The notes beneath the pieces are model-generated. The model saw only the letters and a list, made by a program, of their open reading frames with translations. It was not told where the DNA came from and did no database searches. The position numbers were made by a program, and so were the translations under genes. 21,643 bases of DNA from Monoraphidium neglectum (Eukaryota > Chlorophyta > Chlorophyceae > Sphaeropleales > Selenastraceae), in the NCBI RefSeq assembly GCF_000611645.1, contig NW_014012915.1, forward strand, positions 1-21,643, read 5' to 3'. Shown here one piece after another: positions 1-11,451 of the stretch. Position 1 is the first letter of the stretch. Each line of letters starts with the position of its first letter.

Positions 1-177
1 GCCATGCGGCGCGGCGGCAGCAGCGGGGCGCTTGCTTCTGACGCGCGGTCGGCTGCGGCGCAGCAACCAGAGGGCGGGGCCACCAGCGGCGGCGCCGCAG
101 GCAGGCCGCCGCCCGGCAGGAGCGGCCTGGCGCCGCGGGCCTCGTCGAGCAGTGGTGGCGGGCCGCCGCGCCAGTGA
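1..177 (+). CDS. 3' end of an unidentified plus-strand gene (partial)
   Basis: The first frame is open from base 1 and ends at a TGA at 175-177, giving 58 residues of Gly/Ala/Ser/Pro/Arg-rich low-complexity sequence. Third codon positions are almost all G or C, like the real exons elsewhere in the window, and composition drops sharply right after the stop. A TGTAA word at 534-538 could be its polyadenylation signal, as in Chlamydomonas-type genes, which would imply a 3'UTR of about 360 nt. The gene would be convergent with the minus-strand TBC gene. I recognise no domain. It could instead be GC-rich noncoding DNA or the interior of an exon read in the wrong frame. Confidence 0.35.
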   Translation, partial: AMRRGGSSGALASDARSAAAQQPEGGATSGGAAGRPPPGRSGLAPRASSSSGGGPPRQ

Positions 178-710
178 CAGCTGGGCGGTTGCTGGCTATG
201 TCCAACCCCGGGTCTTTCCCTTGCCAGCTTTGAAGCTATGACTTTGTCTCCGCTTCGGTTTGTAGTTCCTTGATGCGTTGCTGCAATCCATATAGAAAGG
301 TCCTTCGCAACCCTGATATAGTTGCAAGCAACAGAGTCTGCGCCCACTGCTTCCCCACTGCTTTCCTGCGTTCTTTGGGCGAGCGTGGGTTTGGCGATTT
401 AGAAGCCGCACCACCGGGGCCCGCAGGTGCCGCTGCCTTTGAGCCTCCCCACTGCTTCCCATCGGCACTGCATGGATGCTGTCACAGCACTCAAGCTATG
501 AGAGCCTTGCCACGACCGCGCTGCACTGTCCGCTGTAACACAGCGCTACTTTGTCTTTTTCGTCTTTCAGTCCCACCCACCATCCGCCATCCCTGCTGCT
601 TTTGCTTTGACCGAAACGCAGCGGAGCCAGCACGCGCCACATGCAAGCAAAACGTGCGGGAGAATGGTGGGCGCTTGTGCAGCGCCTCGGGGTGTCGGCT
701 GATGACGTCA
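178..710. other. Intergenic region between convergent genes
   Basis: This stretch is less GC-rich than the flanking exons and has stops in all frames on a short scale; the open frames in it (up to 164 codons) show no recognisable protein. It probably holds the 3'UTRs of the left-hand plus-strand gene and of the minus-strand TBC gene. The only signal seen is TGTAA on the plus strand at 534-538. No TGTAA was found on the minus strand downstream of the TBC stop codon. Confidence 0.5.
534..538 (+). terminator. Possible TGTAA polyadenylation signal
   Basis: TGTAA is the usual polyadenylation word in Chlamydomonas and related green algae. This copy lies about 360 nt after the stop of the partial plus-strand frame at 1-177. 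A five-base word is expected by chance about every kilobase, so the support is only positional. Confidence 0.25.
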
Positions 711-3700
711 TCACGCGTCAAACAGCAGCGCCTGCAGCAGCGGCACCACCCTGATCTCCCCTAGGTCCTCCACCGCCTCTGTCAGCTCCTCCGGGCTGGC
801 CGCAGCCAGTATCAGATCGCGCCTGCGGCGGGGCGGCGCCGTCAGAAGCAGTGGGGACACGTGGTCGGCGCCATCACAGCCCAGCCGTCAGAATATCTCC
901 CGGCGGCGGAGTGCTGGCAAACCCAGGATCGTCCGAATTCACCCCGGTTTGCCGGGTGCGTGCAGCGGTGAGCCAAGAAACGGGGGGATAGCTCCCATCT
1001 TTGCCGCACCGTACACACTGCTTGGAGCCGAGCCCCAGCCCCCCCTTTCCCCCCTGCGTGCCTGAACGTCACCACGGCCACGGCGAGCAGCGGCAGCGGC
1101 AGCAGCGAGTCGAAGCCGATGACGCGGTCCCACAGAAGCAGCGTCTCGCCGGGCGAGAGGTACCCCGCAAACGCAGAGAACATCCTGTGGCGGCAGGGTC
1201 ACAGGTGTGCAGCATCAGCACACTTTTTCCCGCCAGACTTCTGCCAGAAGGGTTTGCTAAACCCGTGGCTGCGCGTGCTCTGGAGTTGGTGGCTGCCCCA
1301 GCGCCCACGGGCGGCAGGAGGCCCGGGCTGCAGGCGAGCACAGGGTGGGGCGGGGCGAGCGCTGCCGCATCCGCAGAGGCCACGCGGAGGTGGCAGGTGA
1401 GAGGATGGGAAGGGAGATTTATTGGGCCGAGGCCGCCTCCGACCCAGGCCCCACCAAGGGAAGGCGACCTCCAAGGGTGGCAGCCCTATCTTCTCCAGGT
1501 GGCGCGCCACCGCCGGGTCAAGCTCCTGCAGCCGGGCGCAGGCGGCGTGAGGCGTGAGGCGGCGAGTAGCAAGGTTGGCACCGGCGTGTGAGATTGAGGC
1601 GGCGGAGTGGGGGTCGGACCCAAGTCTGGATGTGGCATGCATTTAAGCGCCCTGCAAAGTGGCACAGCCCGTCGTCAGTGATGAACGTACTTGATGCGGG
1701 GGCAGAAGCTCATAAAATCAAGCGTCGCGCGGCGTGGGGCCTGCCACGGCGCGCACACCCCAAATCAGGCTCTAAATGCTGACCCAATACCGTTTGCAAA
1801 ATGACAGCTCCTCACCACTAGAAGATCTGTGAAAGTCCTGCACAGCACCGCCATGCCCGCCGCCGGCGCGCCCGCCGCGCCGAGCCCGTGCAGCCCGCAC
1901 CAGTGGCGGCAGTACAGCGCTGCAAACACGCGGTACGCCGCGGCGGGGCTGCTGTACAGGAACGCGAGGGGGGCCGCCAGCGCGGCGAGGCCGCAGAAGG
2001 GCAGCACGCCGCTGGGTGGGTAGGCGTGCAGGCGGCCGCCACGGCCCTCCATAGCAAGCCTGGGGGGTGGGGCAGGGCGGCGACGGTTTGTGAGGACGTC
2101 AGATTGGCGTACGCCCAGAACACCAGCGCGACTTCCCTGCCCCCAACTCAGAACTTTGCCGAGTGAAGGTGCGAACACATACGGTAACTGAACCCTTGTC
2201 ACATACACACAAACACACACACACACACACACACAACAAACACACACACACACACACAACAAACACACACACACACACGCACGCACACACCTCACAGCCT
2301 ACCTCGGCAGCGGCGCCCCCCGGGCGTTGCGGCAGATGCTGGCGTCGCGGCTGAACGCCAGGAGGATGGCCCTGCGTGTAACATGACCGTGCAAGCGCAC
2401 ATGCCAGTGCATGCAGATGCACGTGTCAGTCGACGTCGGGCGCCGACGCGACGCGCCCGCCGGCCGAGGCCGCCCGACGGTCTGCAGTCATGCGGAGCAG
2501 GCTCGAGCCCGTAACCCTGGGTGCAGCCGGCGCGCCTGATCGCGTCCGCGAAGAGGAAGTAGTGCTCGCTGGCCGCCACTGCGGCCGTGTCGCCGCATGT
2601 CAGCGCGTCCACCAGCAGCTGCTGCCGCTCCACCCCCTCGCACAACACCCTGAGCACGTCCTCATCACGCCTGCTCGCCAGGTAGCACCCCGCCGCAGGC
2701 CTCGCAACCCCGGCGGCCTCAGGCTGTGGCTGCGGCGGCTGCGGCGGCAGGCCCAGCGCGCATGCCCAGGCCGCCGGCCGCGCGCTGGGCGGCAGGCCGG
2801 TGCGGGCGGCGCGGGCGCAGGCGGCTGACGAGGCGGAGGCGAGGACGCGCTGGGCCTGCGATATCTGCTGCTCCCTGAACCAGGGGTGCAGGACGTCGTC
2901 CAAGCCGACCTGCACAATGGGTGTGTGGCGCGACGCCGTGGCGGAGGGTGGGGGCGTGGGCGAGGGGTCCTGGGTGGGGGAGGGGAAGGGTGAGGACTGG
3001 CTGCAGGCCATTTGAGAGGAGATTATGGTGCCAGCCGTCTGATGAGTACTGTGTCGTCCGCCTGCTGCCAGGCAATCTCGCAGCAAGCATGGGTGGGCGT
3101 GCAGTGTGCCATGTGCCGCATGCGCACATGCACGCGCATGCGTGACTGCGAGCGCATGTGCGTGTGGGCATGTGGGGTCATGCGCCTTGGGATCTGAGGC
3201 AACATTGTGCGGTTGCAGGTATACTGCCATTTCAAGTTGACTCGTATTCGGAGGCACTCGCGCACCTGTCTCTTGTCCGCCCGCAAGTCGGCAAAAAACG
3301 ACTGCAGCCACTCCCGGCTGGGCGCGCGCACGCACCACAGTAGCGACCCGTTGGGCCCCGCCCCCGCCGCCAACCACCTGCGCGTCGACGCGTCAATGCC
3401 CCCGCCGCTCGTGTCAAGACCGCCGCCGTCGTCGTCGCTCCCGCTGCTGCTGCCGTCGCCTGCGCCGCCTCTCCGCCGCCCGCCGGCCCGGCGCTGCCGC
3501 CGCCGCTCCTGCGTAGAGCTCGCCTGTCCATCAAGCCAGCCGCCGCTCTGCCTCTCCCCGTGTGCGCCTGTTGCGCCCGCTCCCGCCCCGCCAGCTGCTG
3601 GATCTGGTGGCGTTGCGATCGCCGCGAGCAGATCTGAGCTGTCGTACAGCAGTTTGAACGCGCCACCTCCAAGCTCCTGCACCTCCCCGGTGAAGGGCGA

Positions 3701-4834
3701 AGCAGCGCTGCCTATGCGCTCCCATGCCTCGTGCAGGCCGGCGGCTCGCGCTAGGGTGGGCCGTAAAAGGGGTGTCAGATTACAAGAGCCTGCTGTAGTT
3801 CACCACTGGGCTGGGAGAGGCTGCCCTCACAGCAGGCAAACCACACCGATTGTGCGGTGTGTTGAGCACAGCTCAATTTTATATGGCATTGCACCCATGC
3901 ATCCACGCGTGCATGTATGCATGCATGCATGCATGCAAGCATGCGTGTTCGCTGCTTGGCTGGTTTGTGGGGCACGAAGACGGCGCCAGCACCCGCGATT
4001 TGCGGCATGGCCAAATCCGCGTGTACCGCCTGCACAGGTCCACCCACCAAGCCTCACCTTGCTCCCGCAGCTCTTGGACCTCCTCCTCGCCCCGCGGCGC
4101 CGCAGCCACCTGCAACTCCGGCAGCAGCGCCTGCGCCGCCCGCAGCCGGCGCCCGATCAGCCGCAGCCACCGCGCCCGCGCGCCTGCAAGCACGGCCGCT
4201 GTGGCGCCCGATGCGGCGTCGCGCGCCTGCGCCGCATCGGCGCCCCGGGTCAGCAGACCAAGGAGACATTGCTGACAGTCACACAGTACTCAGCCTCCGA
4301 CGGCCCATCCTCTGCATGGAACGTGCTGACGTAGCAGCGCGACCCCTTGCAACTTGTCACCCCCCCCCAAGATTGCGCCCTCAGGCGCCGCATTGCTCGC
4401 TGCAAATGGCGCCAAACGGGCAGCCGGTGCGCCGCACCTCTGCACCCGCAGGCTGCGGGTCGCAGCACAGCTGCAGGATCTGGGGCGCCGCAGAAATCTC
4501 GCCAGGCAGTCGCTGCGCTGCCGCATGTGCTGCATTGCGCACCAAATTCGCTGCCGGACTGGCGTCTGCAACGGCCTGGATCGCTGCAGCCACGTCGACG
4601 GCGCCGCACGTCGCGAGAATTTCAGCCTTGCCATAGTGACGGCGTCGTAGCGTTGTGAATGCGAGCGTCAAGACCAGCGTAGCGTGGTGGTCGCGTGAAC
4701 GCCGCGCAGCATCAGCATTTGCAGCAATTTGGCGGGACAATGCTGATACGCACCTTGAGCGCAGACCTGATGGCTGGCAGCTCTCTTAACTGCTGCAGAA
4801 GTCTGTATACAGTTGTTGTCTCCGCGTCTGTCAT
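711..4834 (-). CDS. TBC1D19-like TBC-domain protein (Rab-GAP-like), 10 exons
   Basis: Exons read on the minus strand: 4834-4754, 4626-4438, 4271-4058, 3750-3266, 2909-2536, 2371-2303, 2059-1816, 1525-1455, 1184-1062, 822-711. Together they give 1962 nt, 653 aa plus TGA, with all phases consistent. The product follows the TBC1D19 family as I remember it: an N-terminal helical region, an HEAWER stretch, VGLDDVLHPWFREQQ near residue 324, GLPPSARPAAW at the TBC start (361-371), YFLFADAI and AILLAFSRD (440-457), YPPSGVLPF (484-492), LLLWDR (591-596), and a C-terminal IRVVPLLQALLF. TBC proteins usually act as GTPase activators for Rabs in membrane traffic. Here the Arg-finger position is Thr427 and the Gln-finger position is Pro486, so catalysis is doubtful. 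The extra length over the animal protein (526 aa) comes largely from a Ser/Gly/Asp insertion in exon 4. The first exon and its start (ATG at 4834) and the AAG acceptor of exon 2 are the weakest parts. Two introns appear to use GC donors. Confidence 0.82.
2203..2290. repeat. Interrupted (CA)n microsatellite in TBC intron 6
   Basis: Three runs of alternating CA are separated by two AACAA interruptions. The tract lies in the TBC intron between exons 2371-2303 and 2059-1816. On the transcribed strand it is a (GT)n run starting about 12 nt inside the intron. Open frames of repeated His-Thr or Cys-Val across it are artefacts. Confidence 0.9.
3100..3185. repeat. GCATGC/CATGCG-rich alternating purine-pyrimidine tract
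   Basis: Many overlapping GCATGC, GCGCATG and CATGTG words lie in TBC intron 4 (2910-3265). Such tracts are prone to small cruciforms or Z-DNA. No regular unit length is seen. Confidence 0.6.
3895..3950. repeat. (ATGC)n tract in TBC intron 3
   Basis: Repeated ATGC tetranucleotides, slightly degenerate at both ends, lie within the intron between exons 4271-4058 and 3750-3266. Confidence 0.8.
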
Positions 4835-5091
4835 TACTACCGGTATGGATCGGTCGTAACCCGTATCTAGATCTACAGGCTGTTTTGTACGAAACACACA
4901 AAGTCGGAGTCGTTCTGACACGCATATGCCCTGCACCTCTGTCGTTGCTCTTCATTCGGGCCCTCTGCTGCGAATGCTTGAGTCACTTGACGTGTCACCC
5001 GCGACATTACGTCACCCTTTCGCTTGGCAAGGTTTGACTGATGGTTCAGTGCAGGTGTTGAGAAGCGGCTGTGCTGAAAAGCAACGCTCAC

Positions 5092-5821
5092 CTGAAGACA
5101 TGATCACGGCATGAGCAGCTGCGGCCAGTGCGGCCAGAGAGGCGACACTCGCATTGCCAAGCGGCGCTTGCAGTAGCGCAAGCTGCGCCTTGCACAAGAA
5201 GGCGTGAGGAGGGGCAGGCTGCGCGGCTGCGCTGGCTGGGGTGTTGGACAGGAAGGCGGGGCCCGCAGCATCTCCAAATGGGCAGGAACGTGGCGTCAAG
5301 GCGGCGGCATCGCTCCTTATTGCAGTGGCGTCCCGCACACGCCCTGCAGCGCAGTGCCGTGAGCCGTGTTGAGCGCAGTGAATGACGGGCAGCGCCATTG
5401 CATGCTGATCACACAGGGTGTGTGTCGCAACACAGCCACTGTCGTTGCATGATGCAGCTTGTGGCGCAGATCCAGATGAAAGCCTCCCAGTTGTGCATGG
5501 CAGCTTTGTGTCTGCCTGCGCAACAGACCATGCACCAGTGGTGAAGCCTGATTTGTGTTGAGAATGAAATACTCTGACACACATCCCTGCAGGACTTAGT
5601 GCTGACATTGCACCAGCGGGTGAGGGACGCACATAAATCACCAAGGCAATGCTTGCAGCAGCTGTGGCCGACACAAGTGTGGAGGGCGCTTCAGACGCTT
5701 CAGGCGCTGCCAGAAAGCAAGTAATGTTTTCAATGAAGCACGCAGTGCTGATTGATGATTCTGGGCAATTTTGCAAATGAAAATCAATGTACGGAACAAC
5801 GTTCACCAGGTCATACTGCAA
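5092..5821 (-). CDS. Unassigned minus-strand open frame, possible exon
   Basis: About 243 codons are open from 5821 down to a consensus donor, TCTTCAG followed by GTGAGC at 5091-5086; the frame itself runs on to a stop near 5012. There is no ATG at its upstream end. The translation is rich in Ala, Ser, His and Cys, shows no domain I know, and codon third positions are less GC-biased than in the neighbouring genes. Its end phase could join an acceptor at the CAG just before AACGACTCC near 4920 and so extend the TBC gene N-terminally, but that acceptor has a poor pyrimidine tract. It may be a separate small gene, a TBC 5' extension or simply chance. Confidence 0.2.
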
Positions 5822-6119
5822 TACGGTTCCACCTGCGTGTGGGGGTTGGGCAGTGGGATCGCGAATACTCAGGGTGTGCGGCTGGCACCACTAGAAAGTG
5901 CAGTGTCAGCTCAGCCAAGTAAGGCAATACTACACGTGCTGTGGCTGTGTCACTTCCAGGCCACCCACTGCATGATGGTGCCGGCCTGGTGCCGGCGCTC
6001 ACCGTGGGCACACCAGGCGCCAGCAATGCCTGCACTGACCGTGGCAGGTGGCCCCCAGTAAAGGACTGATAAGCACGCGGTTTTTGGGGTTGTAGGGTCA
6101 CTGGCCACCATTTCGCAAG

Positions 6120-6210
6120 CCTCAGCCACCGCTGAGGTGCCGAATCGTACTGTGATGTTATCGAATTTCGGTACCCGCTCATGGCATCTGTCGGCGACGT
6201 TTGGCATCTT
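6120..6210 (+). promoter_or_regulatory. Conserved promoter-proximal block, copy A
   Basis: This block is closely matched at 15318-15409. Its core GTGCCGAATCGTACTGTGAT is identical in both copies, followed by ATCGAAT, TACCCGC, GCGACG and TGGCATCTT in the same order. It ends 92 bp before the ATG of the first PhoX-like gene. Copy B ends 92 bp before the second ATG, although the DNA between block and ATG is not alike. Fixed spacing suggests a core promoter, transcription start or 5'UTR element. The bound factor is unknown. Confidence 0.6.
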
Positions 6211-6302
6211 TGCGACCAGCCACTACCAATCTTTTCAACACGTGCCTATCCACATTTCCTTGTCAACCTCGCCGCCAGACGAGCTAGGGTGTCGGAGCAG
6301 CC

Positions 6303-9300
6303 ATGCGTCGCCCCGCCATTGTTGTCATCCTGTTGGCGGCTGCTACCGCAGCCGCCGCGGCTGCCGCGGACCCCGTATGCCTTGACATTGGTGAGATCTG
6401 GTGAAGTTAGTGCCGTGCACACAGTTTAAGGGACCCCACAGGCGCTGCACGCTCCGCAGCCGATATCCGCGCAGCCGTACCACCTTGTCACTTCCACCGA
6501 CATGATGCACCACGCGACCCCGCTCACCGCGCCCCAGCCCACCCCACCCCAACGGACCCACCGCAAACCGACTAGAACCACCACACTGACACAGAAGCCC
6601 TCACATTTCCCATTATGTACTCCACCTCGCACTCTCAGCCTGGAACACGCTCGCCCGCTCGGGCCTGCCCTACGGCTCCGGGGTCTGGGGGGCCGCCACG
6701 GCCAAGGACGGCAAGAAGGTCCTGGAGGTGGTCGCCAGCACCAGCGCGATCCCTTCCATCGCAACCTCCGAGCTGTCCTTCAACCCCATCGGCGCTGTGC
6801 CCGCCACCTGGGCGGCGCCCACGGTGCGCGCTTCTCGACAGCAACTGCAAACTACCGGCCGTAGCGGGTTTGGTGAAGATAAGCGGAGCGAGCTCTGCAG
6901 CATCGCACCAGCTAGGCAAGAAAAGCATGCCAGATACAAGCTAGTACAGCCGGCACGCACGACCAACACACTTCGGTCTCTGGGTTGATCACGCTTGCAC
7001 CTATCTGTCCCTCGCGGCGAGCCAACAGCGGCCCAGTCATTTGCTGGCATCTGCAGGAGCTGTAGGTATCTCCAGTTTGTGCTGTGCCCTCCACGCCCAC
7101 TGGGTGAGCAGTGGCACTGCTCACCTGCAAATGCCTGACACCCCCCCCCCCCAAATCCATGCACTGCCCGAGCAGGGGTTCAAGGCGACCGCGCTGAACA
7201 GCGTCTCTCCTGACTTCATCTCGTTCCACACGAAGAACGGCAAGACCTTCGCTTTCAACCACTTTGAGTGAGCAAGCCTTCTACTGCTCGGGAGCAGGCC
7301 CTGTCGCTGCTTTGTCCCCGCATCTCTTGGCCATTGGTCCCCTCCCCGCCGCGCCCTCCCCGCCGCGTCCCTCAGGTTGCCTCAGACGCCTTACGCAGCA
7401 CACGACTAAGCCACCAAAAACCCATCATCATAACTGTACCCAACCAGGTACCCCCAGCCCAGCAAGATGTATGTGTCAGAGCTGTCCAAGCCTGACGCTA
7501 AGGGCAAGATCACTGTGGTCAACACCAAGCCCCTCGACGACACCAAGGTGAGTAGGCCGGCACGCCCATAATGAAACGCGTGAACACAGCTGCCTGCAAG
7601 CAGTCACGTGCTGATCAAGCGTCCGCATCCAGTGCTTCTTTGGTGCCACTTTTTCTTGCACCCACCTGCAAGCTTGCAAAAGGCAATCGGTCGCTCAATC
7701 ACAGCTGCCCACGGCCTGACTCGCATCCAACAACCTTTCACACCTGACACTCCCTGCAACCCTACAGGACGACGGTCTCATCTTCATGTGCAGTGGGACA
7801 ATGTGAGTCTCACCCACAGGCTGGCGTAGGAGCCATCACATTGCACCACGCCCCGCGGTCTTGACGCCAAGCACTTGTCTGGTCAGGGTGTGGGGGGGCT
7901 GCTCGCCCAGCTTGTCCGATCGCGCCCACCAATGCTGGCTCCCTTTCCTTGAGTGCCGCCTGCTGCTGTGCGGCTTCTCACAATGATCATATGCCTGCAA
8001 CCCTCGCAGGACTCCCTGGGGCTCGCACCTGGGGTGAGTTGGCTGGGGCTTGCATTGCGAGCTTGCGCTCCTTGAACTGCATGGAACGGCCTACGCGCAG
8101 CCATTATGGTTTGTCTTGTTATAGCTGCTCAGTTGTGCATACCTGGGGACACGCACGCCAAGGCCCGATGAGACAAATAATAATGCCCAGCTGGTTTCAA
8201 CCAGTCATCCAGCTTGACGAGCGGCACTTGTCTCTCACCGTGCCCCCCACAGTGGCGAGGAGTACGCCCCTGACTGCCGCCTGTACGAGCAGACGTTTGC
8301 CAAGTGTGTCACCCCCTCTGAGGCCACCCAGTGCGGCATGGCCGCCGGCGACAGCCTCAGTACTCTGAACCTCGTGGAGTTTGCCAGGTGGGGGCACATA
8401 GTGGGGCAGCTGCTTGTGCGAAATGAATGACACGGCTGGTAGGGTGAATGTCTGGAACTCATGTCGCACAGGTAGAAGGCTGACAATCACTTGCGCCACA
8501 ACTTGCTGCACGTGATGTTGCCGTCTGCGCCCGCAACAAACCTCTCGCAGGTACTACGGCCTCTACAGCGCCGTTGCCAAGTGAGTCTCGAAGGGCACTC
8601 GTGAGATAGCAGTGTTGGTTCAACCACATCGCAGACTCGCTTTTGACCTTCCTCCTTACCATGGGCACACAGCAAGGTCCTGCTCCCATGTGACAAGCAC
8701 AAGCGCGGCCCCTGAATCTCCAACCACGCACCCAAGACGCCTCCATACATGCAGGCCCAGACACCCAATCCAACCTTAATGTGCTCCACGCACCCCCTGT
8801 CAAACCCCATGCGAGCAGGTACAACCTTGCCTCCGTCGACATCCTGAACAACCAGGCTGCTCATGACAAGTTTGTTGAGCTTTACAAGTGCTACAACTGT
8901 GGGTGTAGCATGACGGACATGCGCATTGGGGAGAAATATGATACATAACGTGAACTGCAGCAGCTGCAATTTGCGTCGCAGCATGCACGGCTTGCCTTCC
9001 AAATGGCGCACACCAGGCCGGCAGTATGTCTTGCAACTGCACCCTGTCCAGGAGTGTCCCGCGTGTGAATGGTCCCGCTGGCCAGCCACGAAACCCTCCA
9101 CCCTGTGGTCTGACTTGTCGCTTGCACACCTGCTGCCCTTGTTGCACGCAGATGGTTCCAGCCCTGAGGCCAAGCTGGTCAGCTCTACAGGCACCACCTC
9201 CCTCACGAAGTGGCGTACTCTGGGCCGCATGTCCCATGAGACAGCGCTGGTGCGTATGCGTGGAAATGAAGTGTTGTGTGACGGGGTTGGCTCTGTAAAG

Positions 9301-10043
9301 AGATCTGGCCCTCTATGGGGCATGCTGGGCGTCTGTTTTTGGTGTGGTGGTCACATTTGGACGCCGCACAGGCTCGGATCTGTGTACAGGGCCTCACCCT
9401 CACAGGTTGTGTGTGAACGCGTGCGCCATTGAGAGTGTTATGGAATGCGTGAGTGAGGCGTGCAACTGGGTTTGGACAAGATGCGCGCCGAGGTTGGCTG
9501 TGAACATTCACGAAGGTTTGCTGCCTTGTTACACCTCTGTGCAAGATGGTGCACCCCACAGGGAGGCCCTAACCTGCATGTGCACCATCGTCCCTGCACA
9601 AAACTCACTCCCCTGTGTTGTCCCCTTTCATGACTGCCACACATTTTCAGGTGATGCCTGACAGGAAGACTGTCTACTCCACGGACGACCACCCCAACGG
9701 CGGTAAGTCACATTTGGGTTACTGCTTTGCATCAATATACACTGCCAGTCGCTCCCTTGGCAAAGTCTGGTCCAAGCAAGGCGAATGTGCTCAGTATCAC
9801 TGGCCTCACAAAAGCACGTTTGCTCCATGACTGGGACTGGACCTTGCAAGCCGCTAGGCTGATTGAGTGTGTGCATATCGTGTGCATCACCCAACTCAGT
9901 GTGGCTCAAGTTTGTGGCCGACAAGAAGCAGAAGCTGGACTCTGGCTCCCTGTACGCCGCCAAGCTCAAGAGCCAGCGCGTGGAGAACGGCAAGCCCACC
10001 TGGGACCTGGAGTGGATCCTGCTGGGCAAGGGTGGGTGTGCTG

Positions 10044-10101
<58 letters not shown>

Positions 10102-11128
10102 ATGGGCACGGGTACATGTGCTTGTCAGGGTGAGAGTTCACACGCATGGTGGGGAGCGTGTGGGCCCGACGGAGTGGGGTGGGACAAGCCCCGGCATATT
10201 TGCCTTGCAAATTAAGCCGCGATCCCCCACCCGACAGGCAACCAGGCGGCCCTTGAAACCATCGCCGAATCCAACATGAAGTTCAGCGACATTTTTGAGG
10301 TGAGAATGTTGGACCATTCGCGTGCCGCACCTGGGTCTGCATGCAAACCTTGGGGTCGCCCATCCCAATACACCCATGAACAGCTGGTCAGCTGCTGTGG
10401 CATTGTTGTGGCCTCTCATCTGCACACGTCAGCTGTGCTTGATGGGCTCGGACACGCTTTGCCGAGAACTGCCAGCTATGGATCCAATCCTCGTCCTTCC
10501 TTTTGCACCTGTACCAGTTGAGATGCAGCCACGTCGCCCTCAAACTTTGTGGTATCATGTCAAACCCCACACATCCCCAGGTCGCCACCCCTACCGGCTC
10601 ACCGCCCGCTTGCCCCACGGGCTTTACGGCAGCCGCCACAGCCATCAACTTCGCCCGCGTCACCGTCAACAGCACTAACTACTTCATTGAGTGCCTCAAG
10701 GTGGGTTGAGGCAGGACCCTGTGCATCTGACCCTATCCCAATGCACCTTACTCCATGCGTATTACTGTGTTTCCTTGCACCACACCCTTCCACTGCCATG
10801 TCAATGACAGGCCGGCAATTCTACCTGCTGTCCCCCTCTTGTACCTTGCACTGCACCCTAGGGTCGCACCCCTAGGGGTGCACCCCAAGAGCACCCCTTG
10901 TGCTCCCTATTTCTCTCCCTTGCCTTGACGGGACAAGCAGAGAGTTTCGTGTCCCCTGTTGCACAGTGTCACATTCTTTCTAAACTCGCGCGCACCAAAA
11001 GTTTCATCCACACCACATCGCACACACACACACACACACACCCGTGCGCGTATGTGTGTAAACTCACATGCACCCACTAGCCCCCCCCCAACACACACAC
11101 ACACACACACACACGCGCGCGCTCTCTC

Positions 11129-11182
<54 letters not shown>

Positions 11183-11399
11183 NNNNNNNNNNNNNNNNNN
11201 NNNNNNNNNNNNNNNNNNNNNNNNNNNNNNNNNNNNNNNNNNNNNNNNNNNNNNNNNNNNNNNNNNNNNNNNNNNNNNNNNNNNNNNNNNNNNNNNNNNN
11301 NNNNNNNNNNNNNNNNNNNNNNNNNNNNNNNNNNNNNNNNNNNNNNNNNNNNNNNNNNNNNNNNNNNNNNNNNNNNNNNNNNNNNNNNNNNNNNNNNNN

Positions 11400-11451
<52 letters not shown>

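Larger units (their letters stand above)
4835..6302. other. Divergent intergenic region between the TBC and first PhoX-like genes
   Basis: About 1.47 kb separates the two divergent start codons and should contain both promoters. It is less GC-rich than the exons. It holds a long minus-strand open frame (5092-5821, listed separately) and a block at 6120-6210 that recurs upstream of the second phosphatase gene. I see no clear TATA box. Confidence 0.6.

Noticed and set aside
3023..3265. Extension of TBC exon 4 past 3266
   Set aside because: The frame stays open, but a CAG|GTGCGC donor at 3266/3265 gives the phase needed by the next exon. The read-through sequence is Cys/His-rich and encoded by CATG repeats.
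2292..3377. Minus-strand open frame of 361 codons as a single exon
   Set aside because: Only its middle (2909-2536) fits the TBC family and phase. The rest reads through introns 4 and 5, including CATG-rich repeats.
3207..4334. Plus-strand open frame of 375 codons
   Set aside because: It is antisense to TBC exons 3 and 4 and to intron 3. It has no recognisable domain and is a shadow produced by GC-rich codons on the other strand.
4290..4634. ATG at 4634 as the TBC start
   Set aside because: That ATG is in a different frame from the family-like sequence AEILATCGAVDVAAAIQAV. The correct frame has no ATG in this exon, so an upstream exon starting at 4834 fits better.
4922..4929. GCATATGC, matching the PHR1/PSR1-type P1BS consensus GNATATNC
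   Set aside because: Several matches are expected by chance in a window this long, and it lies about 1.4 kb from the first phosphatase ATG, next to the TBC start. Neither conserved promoter block contains the motif.
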